64,000 nucleotides of DNA from Prorocentrum cordatum (GCA_963575745.1 CAUYUJ010016282.1:1465372-1529371); one strand, 5' to 3'. Numbered from the stretch's first letter, positions 9,291 to 19,879 are shown. The notes: generated by a model from the letters alone, not told the origin. Numbers and translations are program-made.

Positions 9291-11600
9291 GGTCGCCGCG
9301 CGAGCGGCGACCCTGCCCCCGCGCGCGATTCTCTTTCCCGGCGGGGCCTAGGCCAGGGCGGCGCCGCGCGCGGCGGCCCTGTTCCGCTCCCCGCGGCTCT
9401 TCAGCTGGGCCGGGCCGAGGCCGCCGTGCGCTCGGCGACCCTCGCCGCCGCTCCCTCTCAGCGGGTCGAGGCCGCCGCGCGCGGCGGCCCTGTCCCCGCC
9501 CCGGCGAGCGCCCGTCAGTTCCGACGTGGCCAGCGCCGCCGCGAACAGCATAGACCCCCGCGCTTCGCGCAATGGCCGCCGCGGGCGCAGTGGCTTCTCG
9601 GCCGTCGCGCGTGGCTCTTCAGTCAGAATGACAAAAGGGCCGCCTCGCGCGCGGCCCTGCGCCCGCGGCAGCGTTGCTCCTGGGCGCCTTTATTTTTTCC
9701 GGATCAGGATGGCCAGGGGGGCGCCGCGCGCTCGGCGGTCCTGCTACTTCGTGCGCGGCGTTTGCGCTGTTAGTGTTCAACATGCAATGATGCTGCAGCT
9801 GTCGCCGCGCGCTGCGTTCCTGCCTCTTCGCGCATGGCGCTGCTCACTCGCAGGGCGCCCCCCCGCTCCGAGCAGCGCCACTCCCCCTCGCGCGCTGTGG
9901 CCCTGCCCCTCGGCGCCAGTTTGTTCGTGCTGAGAGGGCCGGGGCCGCCGCGCGCGCAGTCTCGCGCGGGGCGCGCCATGGCCACCGCGCGCGGCCGCCG
10001 TGCCCGCTCGGGCATGGCGCCCCCGTGTCCACGCAGAGCGGGACCGTGGACTCGGGCGCTGCGTTCTCCTGAGCCGAGTTGGCCAGGGTCGCCGCGCGAG
10101 CGGTAGCCGCGCGCCCGCGCGCCTGGCGTTCTTTTCAGACAGATTGGGCCAGGGTCGACGCGCGCCCGGCGGACCTGCGCCCTTGCGGACGTAGTTGTTC
10201 ATTCGGGATTGGCCACGGGCGCCGCGCGCGCGGCGGCTCTGCCCATTTGCCGCGCGCTGCGTTTTCTCTCCGCGCGCATCGACTAGATCCGCCGCGCGCG
10301 CGACCGCCGCGCCCCCCTCGCCCGCGATGTTTTTCAAAGCAGCACGCGCCAGGCCCGCCACGCGAGCGGCGGCCCCGCCCCTTCGCGCACTGCGTTGCGT
10401 TGCCGCGCAGCATTGGCAAGAGCCATCGCGAGCGCGGCGGCGCTGCTTTCTGGCGCGCCGTGTTTTTGAACCCAGAATTGACTGGGGCAGTCGCGCGGGC
10501 GGCGGCTTTCTGCCGGTTCGCGCACTCGGGCGTTTCGTTCGGGAAGGAGCAGGTTCGCCGCCCCCGCGGCGACCTTGTCACCTCGCGCACTGCTCTGGCC
10601 CGTTCAGAGTGGGCCAGGGCCGCCGCGCGCGCGGCCGCCTTATCCCCATCTCTTTTCCCCCGCCCTGCCCCGTCGCGAGCGGCGGCCCTGCTCCCGCGCG
10701 GTATCCTATCGCGCGCGATTGGCCCGGGGCGTCGCGCGCGCGCGGCGGCCCCGCTCCCCCTCTCTGGCGCATGGTTCCTCCATGCATTCAAAATTAGCAG
10801 GGGGCGCCGGGCTCGCGGCGGCCCTGTCCTTCGCGCGCTGCGTTTCTGTTCGCAGAATGGGATGGGGCAGCTGTGGGCGCGTGGCGCGCCCACCTTCGCG
10901 CGCCGTGGCGCGGCGGAGCCACTGCGCGCGTGGCGCGCCCACCTTCAGAAGTGGCCAGCGTCGCCTCTGCGCTTCGCGCGCCGCCGCCGCGGCGGCCGCC
11001 GCGACGCCGCGCGCCCGCGTTGGGCGCATCGGCCATGCTCTTTCGTCACCTGTTTGTTTTAGGCAGAACTGGCTTCGGCGCCGCGCGAGCGGCCCCCCTG
11101 CCCCCTCGCGCTCGGCGCCGCATCTTGTCCGCATGGGCAGGGGTCGCCAGGGCGGCGGCCCAGGCCCCTCGGGCGCGGCGTCGTTCCCTCCGCAGTTCGC
11201 TAGAGCCGCCCCGCGCGCGGCGTTCCGCGTCATTTCGCGCTCGCGGCGGCCCTGCCCCCGCGCCCCCCTCCACGCATTGTTGCGCGTGCTCCCCCCGCCC
11301 CCCCCGCGCGCGGTGGGCCAGAGCTTCCCGGCCCGCGGCAGCCTTGGCGCGTCGCGCATTTTATCTTGACATGTCGAACTGGCCAAGGCCCTCGCGCGCG
11401 GCGCCCCGCCCCCTCGCGCGCGGGTGCCGCAGCGCGCGCGGCGGCCCGCCTGGCCCATTTCCCATTGCGCACGCGGCCCAGGGCTGTCACGGCGGCCAGC
11501 GAGGCTGCTTCGCAAGCGCGGGGCAAGGGGCCCGGGGGCCGCCGCGCGCGCCTCGCCCCTCCCGCGCCACGTTTCTGGGCGCTGGTGCGCGCGTGCACGC
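9291..11600. repeat. GC-rich tandem array, about 60-75-bp unit
   Basis: Some 30 imperfect units built on GG(C/T)CAGGG(C/T)CGCCGCGCGCG(A/C)GCGGCCCTG followed by a C/T-rich CCCCTCGCGC(A/G)CTGCGTT part. Examples start near 9295, 9355, 9470, 9935, 10085, 10145, 10215, 10610 and 10730. Abundant CGCG steps would give dense CpG sites. No gene was recognised. Confidence 0.8.
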
Positions 11601-11697
11601 TTCCTGAAAGCATCTTAGCGTTGCTCTGAATCGCCTCTCATTTGATTGCGATTCGTTCTCTCTGAGCCCTTTGCAGGATCTGCATCTTTCCCATAGT

Positions 11698-11856
11698 CAG
11701 GAGGGAAACAAACACGCAGGCACAATTAATCGTCGACTCCGAGGAAAATATGGGAAAATATGGGAAGTGGGGGGGGAACAAGAACCCACAATATATGGGA
11801 AGCTAGGGGGGATCCTGCTATTTGTGTGCATGTATTTGTGTGTCCCAGGGCCCCTT
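11698..11856 (+). mobile_element. Small AT-rich element, copy A (159 bp)
   Basis: Starts CAGGAGGGAAAC and ends GGGCCCCTT. It contains ACAATTAATCGTCGA, doubled AAAATATGGG and a TATTTGTGTG repeat. It aligns along its length with 19729-19879 and 38708-38868 in the same orientation. Flanks (CCCATAGT / ACACATAA) give only a weak duplication. No coding capacity, so a non-autonomous (MITE-like) element is the best call. Confidence 0.75.
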
Positions 11857-12409
11857 ACACATAAGGTTCCGAATGTTCATTATTTCGATTTCGTTGGCCC
11901 CGCCCCAGATTTGTATTTCTTGCGCGGGCGTGTCGCACAATCCCCATCTTATTTGTCAGTGCCCACTGCAGAACTTCTTTGCCGCGCCGACGGGGCCAGT
12001 GTACGGCGACGCGGGAAGTGCTGTCAAAGCAGCTCCTGGCGCCGAAGCAAGCGCGCCTCGCAATTTGCCTCGAAATCTGCCCTCAATTTTTCTCGCGCGG
12101 ACAGCGGGGCCCCCTTGTTCGCGGGAGAGATGCAGAGGCCTCCAGGCCTTACAACGCGAGCCGAAATCCTCCAGTTCAGTTTTGAAGCGTCTTTCAGAGG
12201 CCCTCATGTTCCCCACAGGGGTTTCGAAACTTCTCTGAGAGGTTCCGCGGGCTCTACAACGGTCCCCAGAGGCTGTCTCAGGGGCTCCGGGGTTTCTGCC
12301 AGATGTTGCGGGGTCTCTTCCAGAGGTTTTGGGCCCGCCATTCGGGGCGCGGCGGTATTTAGACGCAAGGCGTGGGCAGGGCGATTGCGAAGGCGATGCG
12401 CCATCCGGG
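11857..12409. other. No gene recognised
   Basis: Unique-looking sequence. Part of it (12150-12330) has a weak rhythm of CAGAGGxxxTxxxGGG segments, suggesting an old short tandem repeat. No supported protein or RNA. Confidence 0.4.
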
Positions 12410-12550
12410 CTGGAGATGTTGAGGTGTTTCGGCAGATGTGTTGTCAAGACCGCCCCGGGCGGGGAATTTGGGAAACGGAATATCGGAACCCACTGTGCAA
12501 GAAGAGTTCCCGCAGGAGGGTGGAGCTATCATGACGGATGCATGTTGCAA
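12410..12550. repeat. Dispersed repeat, copy 1 (pair with 13955-14092)
   Basis: Shares an ordered series of blocks with 13955-14092: GATGTTGA, a GGGCGGG(G/A)(A/C)ATTTGGGAA box, GGAAT(A/)..GAACCC, and TATCATGA(C/T)GG(A/T)TGCATG. Both copies are followed by (GTT)-type simple repeats, so they look like one duplicated module. Confidence 0.65.
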
Positions 12551-12564
12551 CCGAAAGCGTAGCG

Positions 12565-12870
12565 CTTTCGGGTGCAGTGATTGTTGTTGTTGGTGTTGCA
12601 GTTGTTGTTGGTGGTGTTCGTGTTGTCGTTGTTGATGTTGTTGGTGTTGTTGTTGGTGGTGGTGGTGGTCTTGTTGCTGTTGTGTACTAGTTACCAATTA
12701 TTATTATTATTATTATTGTTATTATTATTATCATTATTATTAGTATTATTCTTGTTATTATTGCTATTATCATTACTATTATTATTATTATTATTAATAT
12801 TATTTTTTTATTATTATTATTCGTATTATTCGTAGTATTATTATTGTTATTATTATTACTATTATTATTT
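12565..12870. repeat. (GTT)n then imperfect (ATT)n microsatellites
   Basis: TGTTGT/GGTGTT-rich run (12565-12690) changing into (TTA)n with scattered G and C (12700-12870). Confidence 0.9.
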
Positions 12871-12961
12871 GACCCCCCATGCGCCTCGGCGCGGTCTGCA
12901 CCTTCATTGAAAATGAGGTTCACGCTCGAGCGGTTTGGGTGGGGAGTACCAAAACCGGCCC

Positions 12962-12962
12962 C

Positions 12963-13005
<43 letters not shown>

Positions 13006-13006
13006 C
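12962..13006. repeat. (ACA)n microsatellite
   Basis: About 15 ACA units directly before the first satellite monomer. Confidence 0.95.
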
Positions 13007-13900
13007 GCTCCCGCTCGAGACTTCCTTTTTTTTAAAAAAAAAAAAAAAAAACAGAGCCAGTGCGTTCGCTCGCCGCCGAAAGCCGCCGCCCCAACAAAAC
13101 CAACGCTCCCGTTCGAGATTTCTTCCCGTTTTGCTTTGGACTGGCGCGTTCGTTTTTTTCTCATCGGCGCCGCCCCCAGCAAAAACAACGCTCCCGCTTG
13201 AGACTTCCTCTTTTATCCAGAGCCGGTGCTTTCGTTCGCCGCCGAAAACCGCCGCCCCAACAAAACCAACACTCCTGTTCGAGACTTCTTTCCGTTTTAC
13301 TTTGGACTGGCGCGCTATGTTTTCTCATCGGCGCCGCCCCCAGCAAGAACAACGCTCCCGCTCGAGGTTTCCTCTTTTCTTGCCCAAAGCTGGTGTTTTC
13401 GCTCGCCGCCGAAAACCGCCGCCCCAACAAAACCACCGCTCCCGCCAGAGATTTCCTCCCGTTTTACGCTGGATTGGCGCCCGTTTCTCTTTGGAATTGG
13501 CGCCGCCCCCAGCAACAACAGCGCTCCCGCTCGAGGTTCTCTCCCTTTTTCCTGAAAATGGTGCTGTTCCTCGCCGCCGACAGACCCCTTCCCGACAAAA
13601 CCGCGGTTCCCGCTCGAGACATCTCCCTTTCTTACTCAAAGCGGTGTTCCTCCTCGCCGCCGACAACCGCCGTCCCAACAAAACCAACGCTCCCGCTCGA
13701 GACTTCGTGTTGTTGTGGTTGGATTCGTGCCCTACTCTCTTCTGCATCGGGGCCGTTCCCAGCAACAACAACACCCCTGCTCGAGACTCCATCCCTTTCT
13801 ATTCATGGCCAGGTCCTTGCCTTGCCGCCGACAGCCCCCATTCCCACCAAGCCAATCCTGTCGCTCGACATTTCCTTGTGCTTTACCCCTGGCTGGGGCT
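13007..13900. repeat. Dimeric satellite, about 85-bp monomers
   Basis: About 11 monomers, each starting near CGCTCCCGCTCGAGA (13007, 13105, 13190, 13269, 13352, 13437, 13521, 13602, 13688, 13771, 13860). Two types alternate: one carries GCCGCCGAAAACCGCCG-CCCCAACAAAAC, the other GGACTGGCGC and ATCGGCGCCGCCCCCAGC. The basic higher-order unit is thus about 165-185 bp. Three plus-strand frames are open at once, so the 387-codon frame 12879-14042 is best read as a by-product. Confidence 0.9.
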
Positions 13901-13954
13901 CCACTGGCGGTCTCGCATCGGCGCAGCAGGGCGCGGGCATGTGTTTTCGAGGCG

Positions 13955-14092
13955 GGATATGTTGAAATTCCTCGGAGGAGGTGTTTGCAAGATCTCACTG
14001 GGCGGGACATTTGGGAATGGGAATAACGAACCCCCGCGATAGAACAATAACCCCCCATGATGGGAATGGTTATCATGATGGTTGCATGCTGC
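13955..14092. repeat. Dispersed repeat, copy 2 (pair with 12410-12550)
   Basis: See 12410-12550. It carries the same ordered blocks, including GGGCGGGACATTTGGGAA and TATCATGATGGTTGCATG, and is again followed by a (TTGCTG)n tract. Confidence 0.65.
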
Positions 14093-14127
14093 GTGTGGAA
14101 GCATCGCGCATGAGGGTAAAATGATTA

Positions 14128-14146
14128 CTGTTGTTGTTGCTGCTGT

Positions 14147-14187
<41 letters not shown>

Positions 14188-14225
14188 TTGTTGTTGTTGT
14201 TGCTGTTGTTGTTGTAAGTTGTTGT
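14128..14225. repeat. (TTGCTG)n / (GTT)n microsatellite
   Basis: Run of GTTGCT and GTT units. Confidence 0.9.
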
Positions 14226-14600
14226 CGTCGCCCTCGCCCGCGACCTCCAAGCGACCTATCGGCGACCCACTCCAACACCCACCCGCGATCCACCCCGCGG
14301 CCCACACGCGACTCACCAGCGACCCACCCCGCGCCCGCCCCATCTTTTTTATCCGCAATTGCCGGGTTCTACATTCTCAGGGTTATGATGGGGGCAGATG
14401 CGGACACTGATCAGAGTGAGGGGGCCGAACGGTCACGCACGTTCCATTGCGTTGTTACTATGTGTTGATGTCATCGTCCTCGCCCGCGACCCGCCCGCGG
14501 CCCATTTGCGACCCATCCCGCGACAACCCTACGACCCACCCCGTGACCCACCGTGCGGCCCACCCTCGACTCACCCACCCCCGGCCCACTCATATTGATT
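14226..14600. repeat. CGACCCACC minisatellite with dispersed block
   Basis: Repeated GCGACCCAC(C/T)C units on both sides of a block (14412-14443) that reads AGAGTGAGG(G/A)GGCCGAACGG. The block recurs at about 18683-18713, again followed by CGACCCACC repeats (to 18845). The two stretches are therefore diverged copies of one module. Confidence 0.65.
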
Positions 14601-14636
14601 TACATAAACATGGTAGGCCCACGAACCTGGAAAGGG

Positions 14637-14698
14637 ATATAGAACCGCATGCATGGAAACCTTTTTCCACGACACCGTATTGGGCGACGGGCACTTCC
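14637..14698 (+). repeat. Direct repeat flanking minisatellites, left copy
   Basis: Begins ATATAGAACCGCATGCATGG and ends GGGCGACGGGCACTT. It matches 15165-15228 almost base for base, in the same orientation. The two copies bracket two different minisatellites. Confidence 0.9.
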
Positions 14699-14822
14699 AC
14701 GAGACACCCCGCGAAACATTCCACGAGACACGGGCGACCGTTTTCAACGTTTTCCTGGAAACATTCCACGAGACACCCCGCGAAACAGTCCACGAGACAC
14801 CCCACGAAACATTCCACGACGA
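14699..14822. repeat. 24-bp minisatellite (CACGAGACACCCCGCGAAAC)
   Basis: About five imperfect units of ACGAGACACCCCGCGAAACA plus TTCC. Confidence 0.85.
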
Positions 14823-14844
14823 CAGGCAACCACTCAACCAAGGC

Positions 14845-15163
14845 GGTGTGGTCGTGCTGGGGAGTGGTCGTGCTGGGGGGTGGTCGTGCTGGGGGGTGGT
14901 CGTGCTGGGGGGTGGTCGTGCTGGGGGGGTAGTCGTGCTGGGGGGTGGTCGTGCTGGGGCGTGGTCGTGCTAGGGTGTGGTCGTGCTGTGGTGAGGTCGT
15001 GCTGGGGTGTGGTCGTGCTGGGTGATGGTCTTGCTGGGTTGGGGTCGTGCTGGGGTGGGGTAATGCTGGGGTGTGGTCGTGCTGGGGTTTGGTCGTGCTG
15101 GGGTTTGGTCGTGCTGGGGTGAGGTCGTGCTGGGGTGGGGTCGTGCTGGGGTGTGGTCGTGGA
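14845..15163. repeat. 15-bp minisatellite (GGTCGTGCTGGGGTG)
   Basis: About 21 units of GTCGTGCTGGGGTGTG. G-rich on the plus strand with regular GGGG runs, so G-quadruplex-prone. Confidence 0.9.
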
Positions 15164-15164
15164 A

Positions 15165-15228
15165 ACGTATATAGAACCGCATGCATGGAAACGTTTTCAC
15201 GACACCGTATTGGGCGACGGGCACTTGC
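15165..15228 (+). repeat. Direct repeat flanking minisatellites, right copy
   Basis: Near-identical to 14637-14698. Confidence 0.9.
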
Positions 15229-15840
15229 AATGCTGAAGGTGTCGATGGCGATGTGCTGTGCCAGGGGCTGTGCTGTGCCGTGCTGTGCTGACTTGGAATT
15301 TGCCATGCTGCGCTGAACTGTAATGTGCTCAATTGCGTTGTGGATCAACTCGCCCGTGGCCTCCGAATTCTGGCCGAACTGATTTGGATCTTAAGCCCGA
15401 GCTGTCTGAACGCATAAGTCGCCCTTGAGCTGATCGCAATCGAAACGTGTGGGGCTCTCAACCAGCTCGAGTTCAAGATCCGATTCAGTTCCAAAGCGGG
15501 GTGAGCAAGAGGGGGCGAACCCGAACCGCTACTGAATGAAAATTGGTTGGCTGCTTGGTGGCTGGCCTTGGCGGCTGCCTCGTTGGAAGCCTGCTTTGCA
15601 GCCTTGCTGGCCGCCAAGTCGGTTGCCTCGTGAGCAAAAGGTAGCTCGTCGAATGGCGTCAACCTTTTTTAATGGACTAATTAGCCACATGTGAACGTGC
15701 CGTTGGAAACTCACTGGCAGCGTCTCGAGCGACTCCATCGCGAGACCAGTTGCATGGCGCGCGGCGCGTCTAGTGCAATGTTTGTACGGTTGGAGGTGAC
15801 GCCCCGAGGTTGCGCGACGAGGACGACGACGGCGGCGAGT
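15229..15840. other. No gene recognised
   Basis: Short TGCTGTG-rich stretch (15245-15290), then unique sequence without a supported ORF or RNA. Confidence 0.4.
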
Positions 15841-15877
15841 TTCCAGGCGGGGATCACCTCCTTATCCCCGCCTGGAA
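15841..15877. other. Perfect 14-bp hairpin
   Basis: TTCCAGGCGGGGAT (15841-15854), loop CACCTCCTT, then the exact reverse complement (15864-15877). GC-rich and isolated from any clear repeat array. No T run follows, so it is not a typical terminator. Confidence 0.9.
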
Positions 15878-15949
15878 TCTCGAATGGGGTGGATTATCTG
15901 TGATCCTTCGCGCGGGCGACGACGAAGACGTGGTTCGAGAGATCAAGGC

Positions 15950-16450
15950 GCGCGGTGCGATATGTGCATCGCGCTCCATGAGGCACATCTATGAGCACAT
16001 ACGTCGTGCCCCTGGAGAGGGCAAATCTCTGGGGCGCCCAGGTCCCACGTTCAACCTCGAACGCCCGCGCGGGTGTCGCCGCCGCGTCGAATCAACCCGA
16101 ATCTGCCGTACCCGGGAATCCACTCAAAACGAGCTTTCCGGACCCATCCCGGAGTCCAAAAGCACAAGTTTCCCGCGCTGCGTCAAAAGGAGAGAGTATC
16201 TAGCCAATTCATGACCGAGTGACGTGGGCGCACGGTGCGATATGTGCATCGCGCCCCAGAAGGCAAATCTGTAATTAGGCACATACGTAAAAACACACGG
16301 ATTCGCGCCCCTGGAGAAATCGAATCTATACGCACATACGTAAAAGCACATGGATTCGTGCACCAGGAGAGGGCAAACCTACAGGCACATACGTAAAACA
16401 CCGGGTTCGTGCACCTGGAGAAGGCAAATCTCTGGGGCGCCCAGATCCCT
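15950..16450. repeat. Degenerate tandem repeat, about 65 bp
   Basis: Units with GTGCGATATGTGCATCGCG, a CACATACGTAAAA box, GGATTCGxGC and (C/A)CTGGAGA(A/G)GGCAAATCT. The CACATACGT box recurs at about 15996, 16282, 16332 and 16385. A GGGGCGCCCAG segment closes copies near 16030 and 16435. Confidence 0.75.
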
Positions 16451-16459
16451 GAAGTTTTA

Positions 16460-16610
16460 CAAAACAAGCGATTCGCTCGAGACATCCTTGGTAAGTCTGC
16501 GGAGCAAGCGTTTCGCTCGAGACATCCTCAACACACGAAAGACTGGCCCGCACCCTGTGATTCATCGATCGGGATTTCCAAAACAAGCGTTTCGCCTGAG
16601 ACATCCTCAA
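16460..16610. repeat. Three copies of AAGCGxTTCGC-TCGAGACATCCT
   Basis: The segment ACAAGCG(A/T)TTCGC followed by (T/C)(C/T)GAGACATCCT occurs at about 16460, 16503 and 16582. A related GCGAGACATCCTTTTT occurs at about 23646. Confidence 0.75.
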
Positions 16611-17110
16611 ATTTTAATCCGCCTGCCCACCTCGACCTCGATATTTCTCAGGGAAAGAATCCGCCGGCCCACCTCAGTTGAGGCACCGCGGACAGGTTTA
16701 CCAACTAAAACAGAACCCTGGGCCGGCGCCCTTTCCGAGAAAAAAAGCGCCTACGTCGGGCTCGTTGTGTGATGTTTGTTTTGTTTTTAAAAGGTGCCTG
16801 CGGCGGGATTCTTCACAGCTTGGCAGACTGCCGACGACCCCGCCGGCCCCCCACACGCTTGTCCGCAGTTTGCGGGGTGCCATGTAAGGAGGGGGAGACG
16901 AGCGAGTAGGAGGAGGACCTGGGTGAATCCAGGATCCATCAACAACGCTGCAATACACCTTCCCGTGCCAAGCCCCCTCATAAGTCCGCACACGCATTCC
17001 ATGTCATTGCGGGAAGTGCGCCCATGGAAAACAAGCGCACCACGGGTTTGTAAGGGATGTTCGATGTAGGATCATAGCGTTCAGGGAAGTGTCAAGGGAT
17101 GTAACCGTTT
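16611..17110. other. No gene recognised
   Basis: Unique-looking sequence; short frames only, with no domain features. Confidence 0.4.
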
Positions 17111-17114
17111 TGAA

Positions 17115-17300
17115 ACGGAGCCGCCAAGGTGGATGTCCAACATGAGTAGTTATTGGGGCTACATTTGGCGAAATATTTGTTCCCATGCGTCCAGGTGGCC
17201 CAGGCGGATGTCTAAGATGATGATTGATTGGGGATTTCTCTAGCCAAACGCTTGTTTACACGTGTTCAGGTCGACCAGGCGGATGTCTAACATGAGGGGT
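17115..17300. repeat. Three tandem units, about 75-80 bp
   Basis: Each unit contains GGCGGATGTCTAACATGA or a close variant (about 17130, 17209, 17279), followed by a TTGGGG(A/C)-like and a GC(A/G)AA(A/C)(C/T)GCTTGTT-like part. Confidence 0.75.
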
Positions 17301-17359
17301 TCGTGGGGACATCTCGAGCAAAGCGCTTGTCGAAGTAGAGCGCTTCGCAGTCACACGTC

Positions 17360-17740
17360 GCCTGGCACAGCGCAGCTTGGGCGTCCTCCTGCTTGTTCCG
17401 TGGCGCGTCCCGCTGCCCGACTGTGGCGCGTCCCCTGGCGCGCCGACGTCCCTTGGCGTGACGTGCCTTGGCACGTCCCCTGGCACGCCCCTCGGCGCGT
17501 CCCGTGGCACGTTCCCTGGCTCGTCCTCTGTTGCATGTCTTGGCTCCTCCCATGGCGTTTCCCCTGCCCGTTCCGTGGCGCGTCCCTTGGCATGATGTCC
17601 TCTGAGATGCCCCATGGCACGCGCTTTGGAACGTGTCGTGGCAGGTCCATGACACGTCCAGGGCACGTCCCCTAATACGTCCACTGACACATCCATTAGT
17701 GCGCCCCTGTCACATCCCGTGGCGCGTCCATGCGCCCTGT
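17360..17740. repeat. GGC(G/A)CGTCCC(C/T)T minisatellite
   Basis: About 20 imperfect units of 16-20 bp, GTGGCGCGTCCCCTGGCACG-like. The frames it opens on both strands are not genes. Confidence 0.85.
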
Positions 17741-18679
17741 GCCCCGTGCCGATCGTCCCGTTTCGGAGTTGAGTCGGACCTTGAGTTCGAATTGATTGAA
17801 CGTCCCGCACGTTTCGCCTGCAGCCAGCCAGCTCTGGGCCAGCTATGTGTTCAGGCAGCTCGAGCTTAGAATTTAGATCAGTTTGGTTAGGATTCGCATG
17901 CTAAAGACCTCTCGGTCCACAAGCGGCCTGGCACTTCTGAATTCAGCATGGCACAGCACACCACAACTTCTGGCACGGTACATCATGATCGATACATCCA
18001 GGCACACGCACGGCCCGGGCACGCCACGATTTCAGAATTTTGTCTTGTAGCACGAGTGGCCCCCTGTTGCATTTGCTGTTCGGGGGAACCGTTTCTGCGC
18101 ACATTCACCTTCGGCTCAAGTTTCAGCGGTCGCAAGGATGCAGAGCGGGTCGTTGTCAACATGTGGTTCTCGCGGAGATTGTTGGCTGGTAGGCGGTCCT
18201 CTGGTGCGTCAGAACGACGTGGTTGCGGCGCTGGTAAGAATTGCATCTCTGGACTGGCGGTTGTGGGCTTGGGGTCGGACATTGGGCTTCTCTTGTGAGC
18301 GACAGCACCGTCGTACGTGTCCGACAGGAGGTTTCCAGCCGGCTGTACAGCCCGGTGGAAGTTCGCGTCGGTGTTGCCCCTGGTGGCCGTACGGGAAATC
18401 GTAAGGTCGCCGTTGCTACAGTTGGTCCATTTCATTTTGAGATGGATTTTGACGTCGCTCTCGTTGATGATGTGGCAGACCTCTGCGTTCCTGTCCCCCA
18501 CCAAAAGCTGATGTTCAATCGTTTTCCTGGTGGAATGCCTCGGTGAAGACGTCCCGCGCCTGGCGTAAGTGGGCGGGTTGGTAGCAGATGTCGGACCTCT
18601 GGATTCCGGTCCTGTTGCCCTTCCCGTTTGGGTCCCTTCCAGTTAACCCGCATAGTAAGGATGAGCCGTTTTCCAAGGT
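17741..18679. other. No gene recognised
   Basis: Non-repetitive sequence. A minus-strand frame (17983-18504, 173 codons) has a fairly protein-like composition but no motif I can assign. Confidence 0.3.
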
Positions 18680-18845
18680 CAGAGTGAGGAGGCCGAACGG
18701 TCTTGCACCGTCCCCGGGTGCGATGCTGCAGGCGGCCTCCGCGGCGCTGAGTTGTTATCGTCCCATTCGCGATGCCCACGATCCACCCGCGACCCACCCG
18801 CGACCCACCCCACGCCCTTCCCCACGCCCTACCCCGCGTCGCCCG
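18680..18845. repeat. Second copy of the AGAGTGAGG / CGACCCACC module
   Basis: Block at about 18683-18713 resembles 14412-14443 and is followed by CCACCCGCGACCCACC repeats. Confidence 0.6.
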
Positions 18846-19720
18846 TGCCCCCCCCTCACTCTTGTCCGCGTTTGCGCTGTGCTGTATTACCCTTGTATCC
18901 TTCGCCTTCGACCCATCTTTAGTCGTTTTCGCTGGCCGCGCCCCGCTCGCAAAGTGTCGACATGGTCTGAAAAGGCCTTTCCATCCTGATCGCGCGTCTT
19001 TGTTATACGGGTTGGCTTTCTTTCACTCATGCCGCTACCTGGTCGGTTAGTGAGGTCAGGCCGTGGACCTTACCAGGAAATTTCTGCGTATGGGAAACCA
19101 GTGATCCTGATAGGCGGGGAGTTCGTGGTGTGATAGTTGGCGACACCAGGATTTCGTCGCAGCGGGGGCCATCCTCTGAAGTAGCGCACACGCCAATCGT
19201 TGGGAGTAGGTGTTTCTGGACGCCCAAATCCTAACCTACTTTTGGCGATTTCATACGTCAAGAATCGAGCGGTTTTCCCTCTTCCTTCCTCTTCAGGTGG
19301 CGGGCGGAAGTCCAATCTACTTCCAACGCCTTCCTACTTCATGTTTCTACCCACTTCTTCCGACCGACTGGTATCTGCTGATGCTCAGTTTCTTGAGTTG
19401 GACTGCGGACTTGTGCTGCAAGCCGTCCTGCAGCGCTTCACAGCTGAGGTCCGTGTCTACGAGTGTGCATATCTTGATAGCCATGTTGCAGTCGCCCCCG
19501 TCCGCGGAGGCCAGTGGCCCTGTGGACGGGGCAGAGTGAGTGCATGCCTCCCGCGAGAGTGGGCCTTCGAAGTTGCCCTTGCTCTCCCGGCCGGTCAGGC
19601 TGTCTGGTTGGCGCAGGGATTGGCGCTGCAGTCAGCGCTCTGGGGATTCCTGGAAGCGGCCGACCCTTGTCGCCGGGCTCCGCTGCTGGCCGCCGCCGGC
19701 GGTCGGGGTGGTGCTGCCAG
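18846..19720. other. Unassigned sequence with a 175-codon frame
   Basis: The plus-strand frame 19200-19727 is open up to the left edge of the small element at 19729 and includes a hydrophobic, fairly protein-like stretch (FLELDCGLVLQAVLQRF). I cannot assign it. The element insertion cuts it off, so any gene here would be truncated. Confidence 0.25.
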
Positions 19721-19728
19721 CAGCTAGT

Positions 19729-19879
19729 CAGGAGGGGAAGAAACACACAGACACAATTAATCGTCGATTTCCCAGAAAATATGGGAAGTGGTGGGGAAGA
19801 CAAAAACCCCAGAAAATAGATGAAAATATGGGGAATACTTTTATTTGTGTGTATTTATTTGTGTGTCCTGGGGCCCCTT
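19729..19879 (+). mobile_element. Small AT-rich element, copy B (151 bp) with 8-bp target duplication
   Basis: Same family as 11698-11856 and 38708-38868. It is flanked by an exact 8-bp direct repeat, CAGCTAGT at 19721-19728 and 19880-19887, which fixes the element ends as CAGGAGGGG...GGGCCCCTT. 8-bp duplications are typical of hAT-type DNA transposons. The ends share only an AGGGG core as inverted repeat, with ACACACA/TGTGTGT subterminal inverted repeats. Confidence 0.85.

Noticed and set aside
7760-9553. 597-codon plus-strand frame
   Set aside because: Arg/Gly/Ala/Pro-rich translation of GC-rich degenerate repeat; other frames on both strands are equally open.
12879-14042. 387-codon frame across the dimeric satellite as a repeat protein
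   Set aside because: Three plus-strand frames are open at once and the monomer length is not a constant multiple of three.
18100-18120. CACCTTCGGCTCAAG as a possible spliced-leader relic
   Set aside because: Only the last eight bases match the leader convincingly; no tandem second copy and no gene follows.
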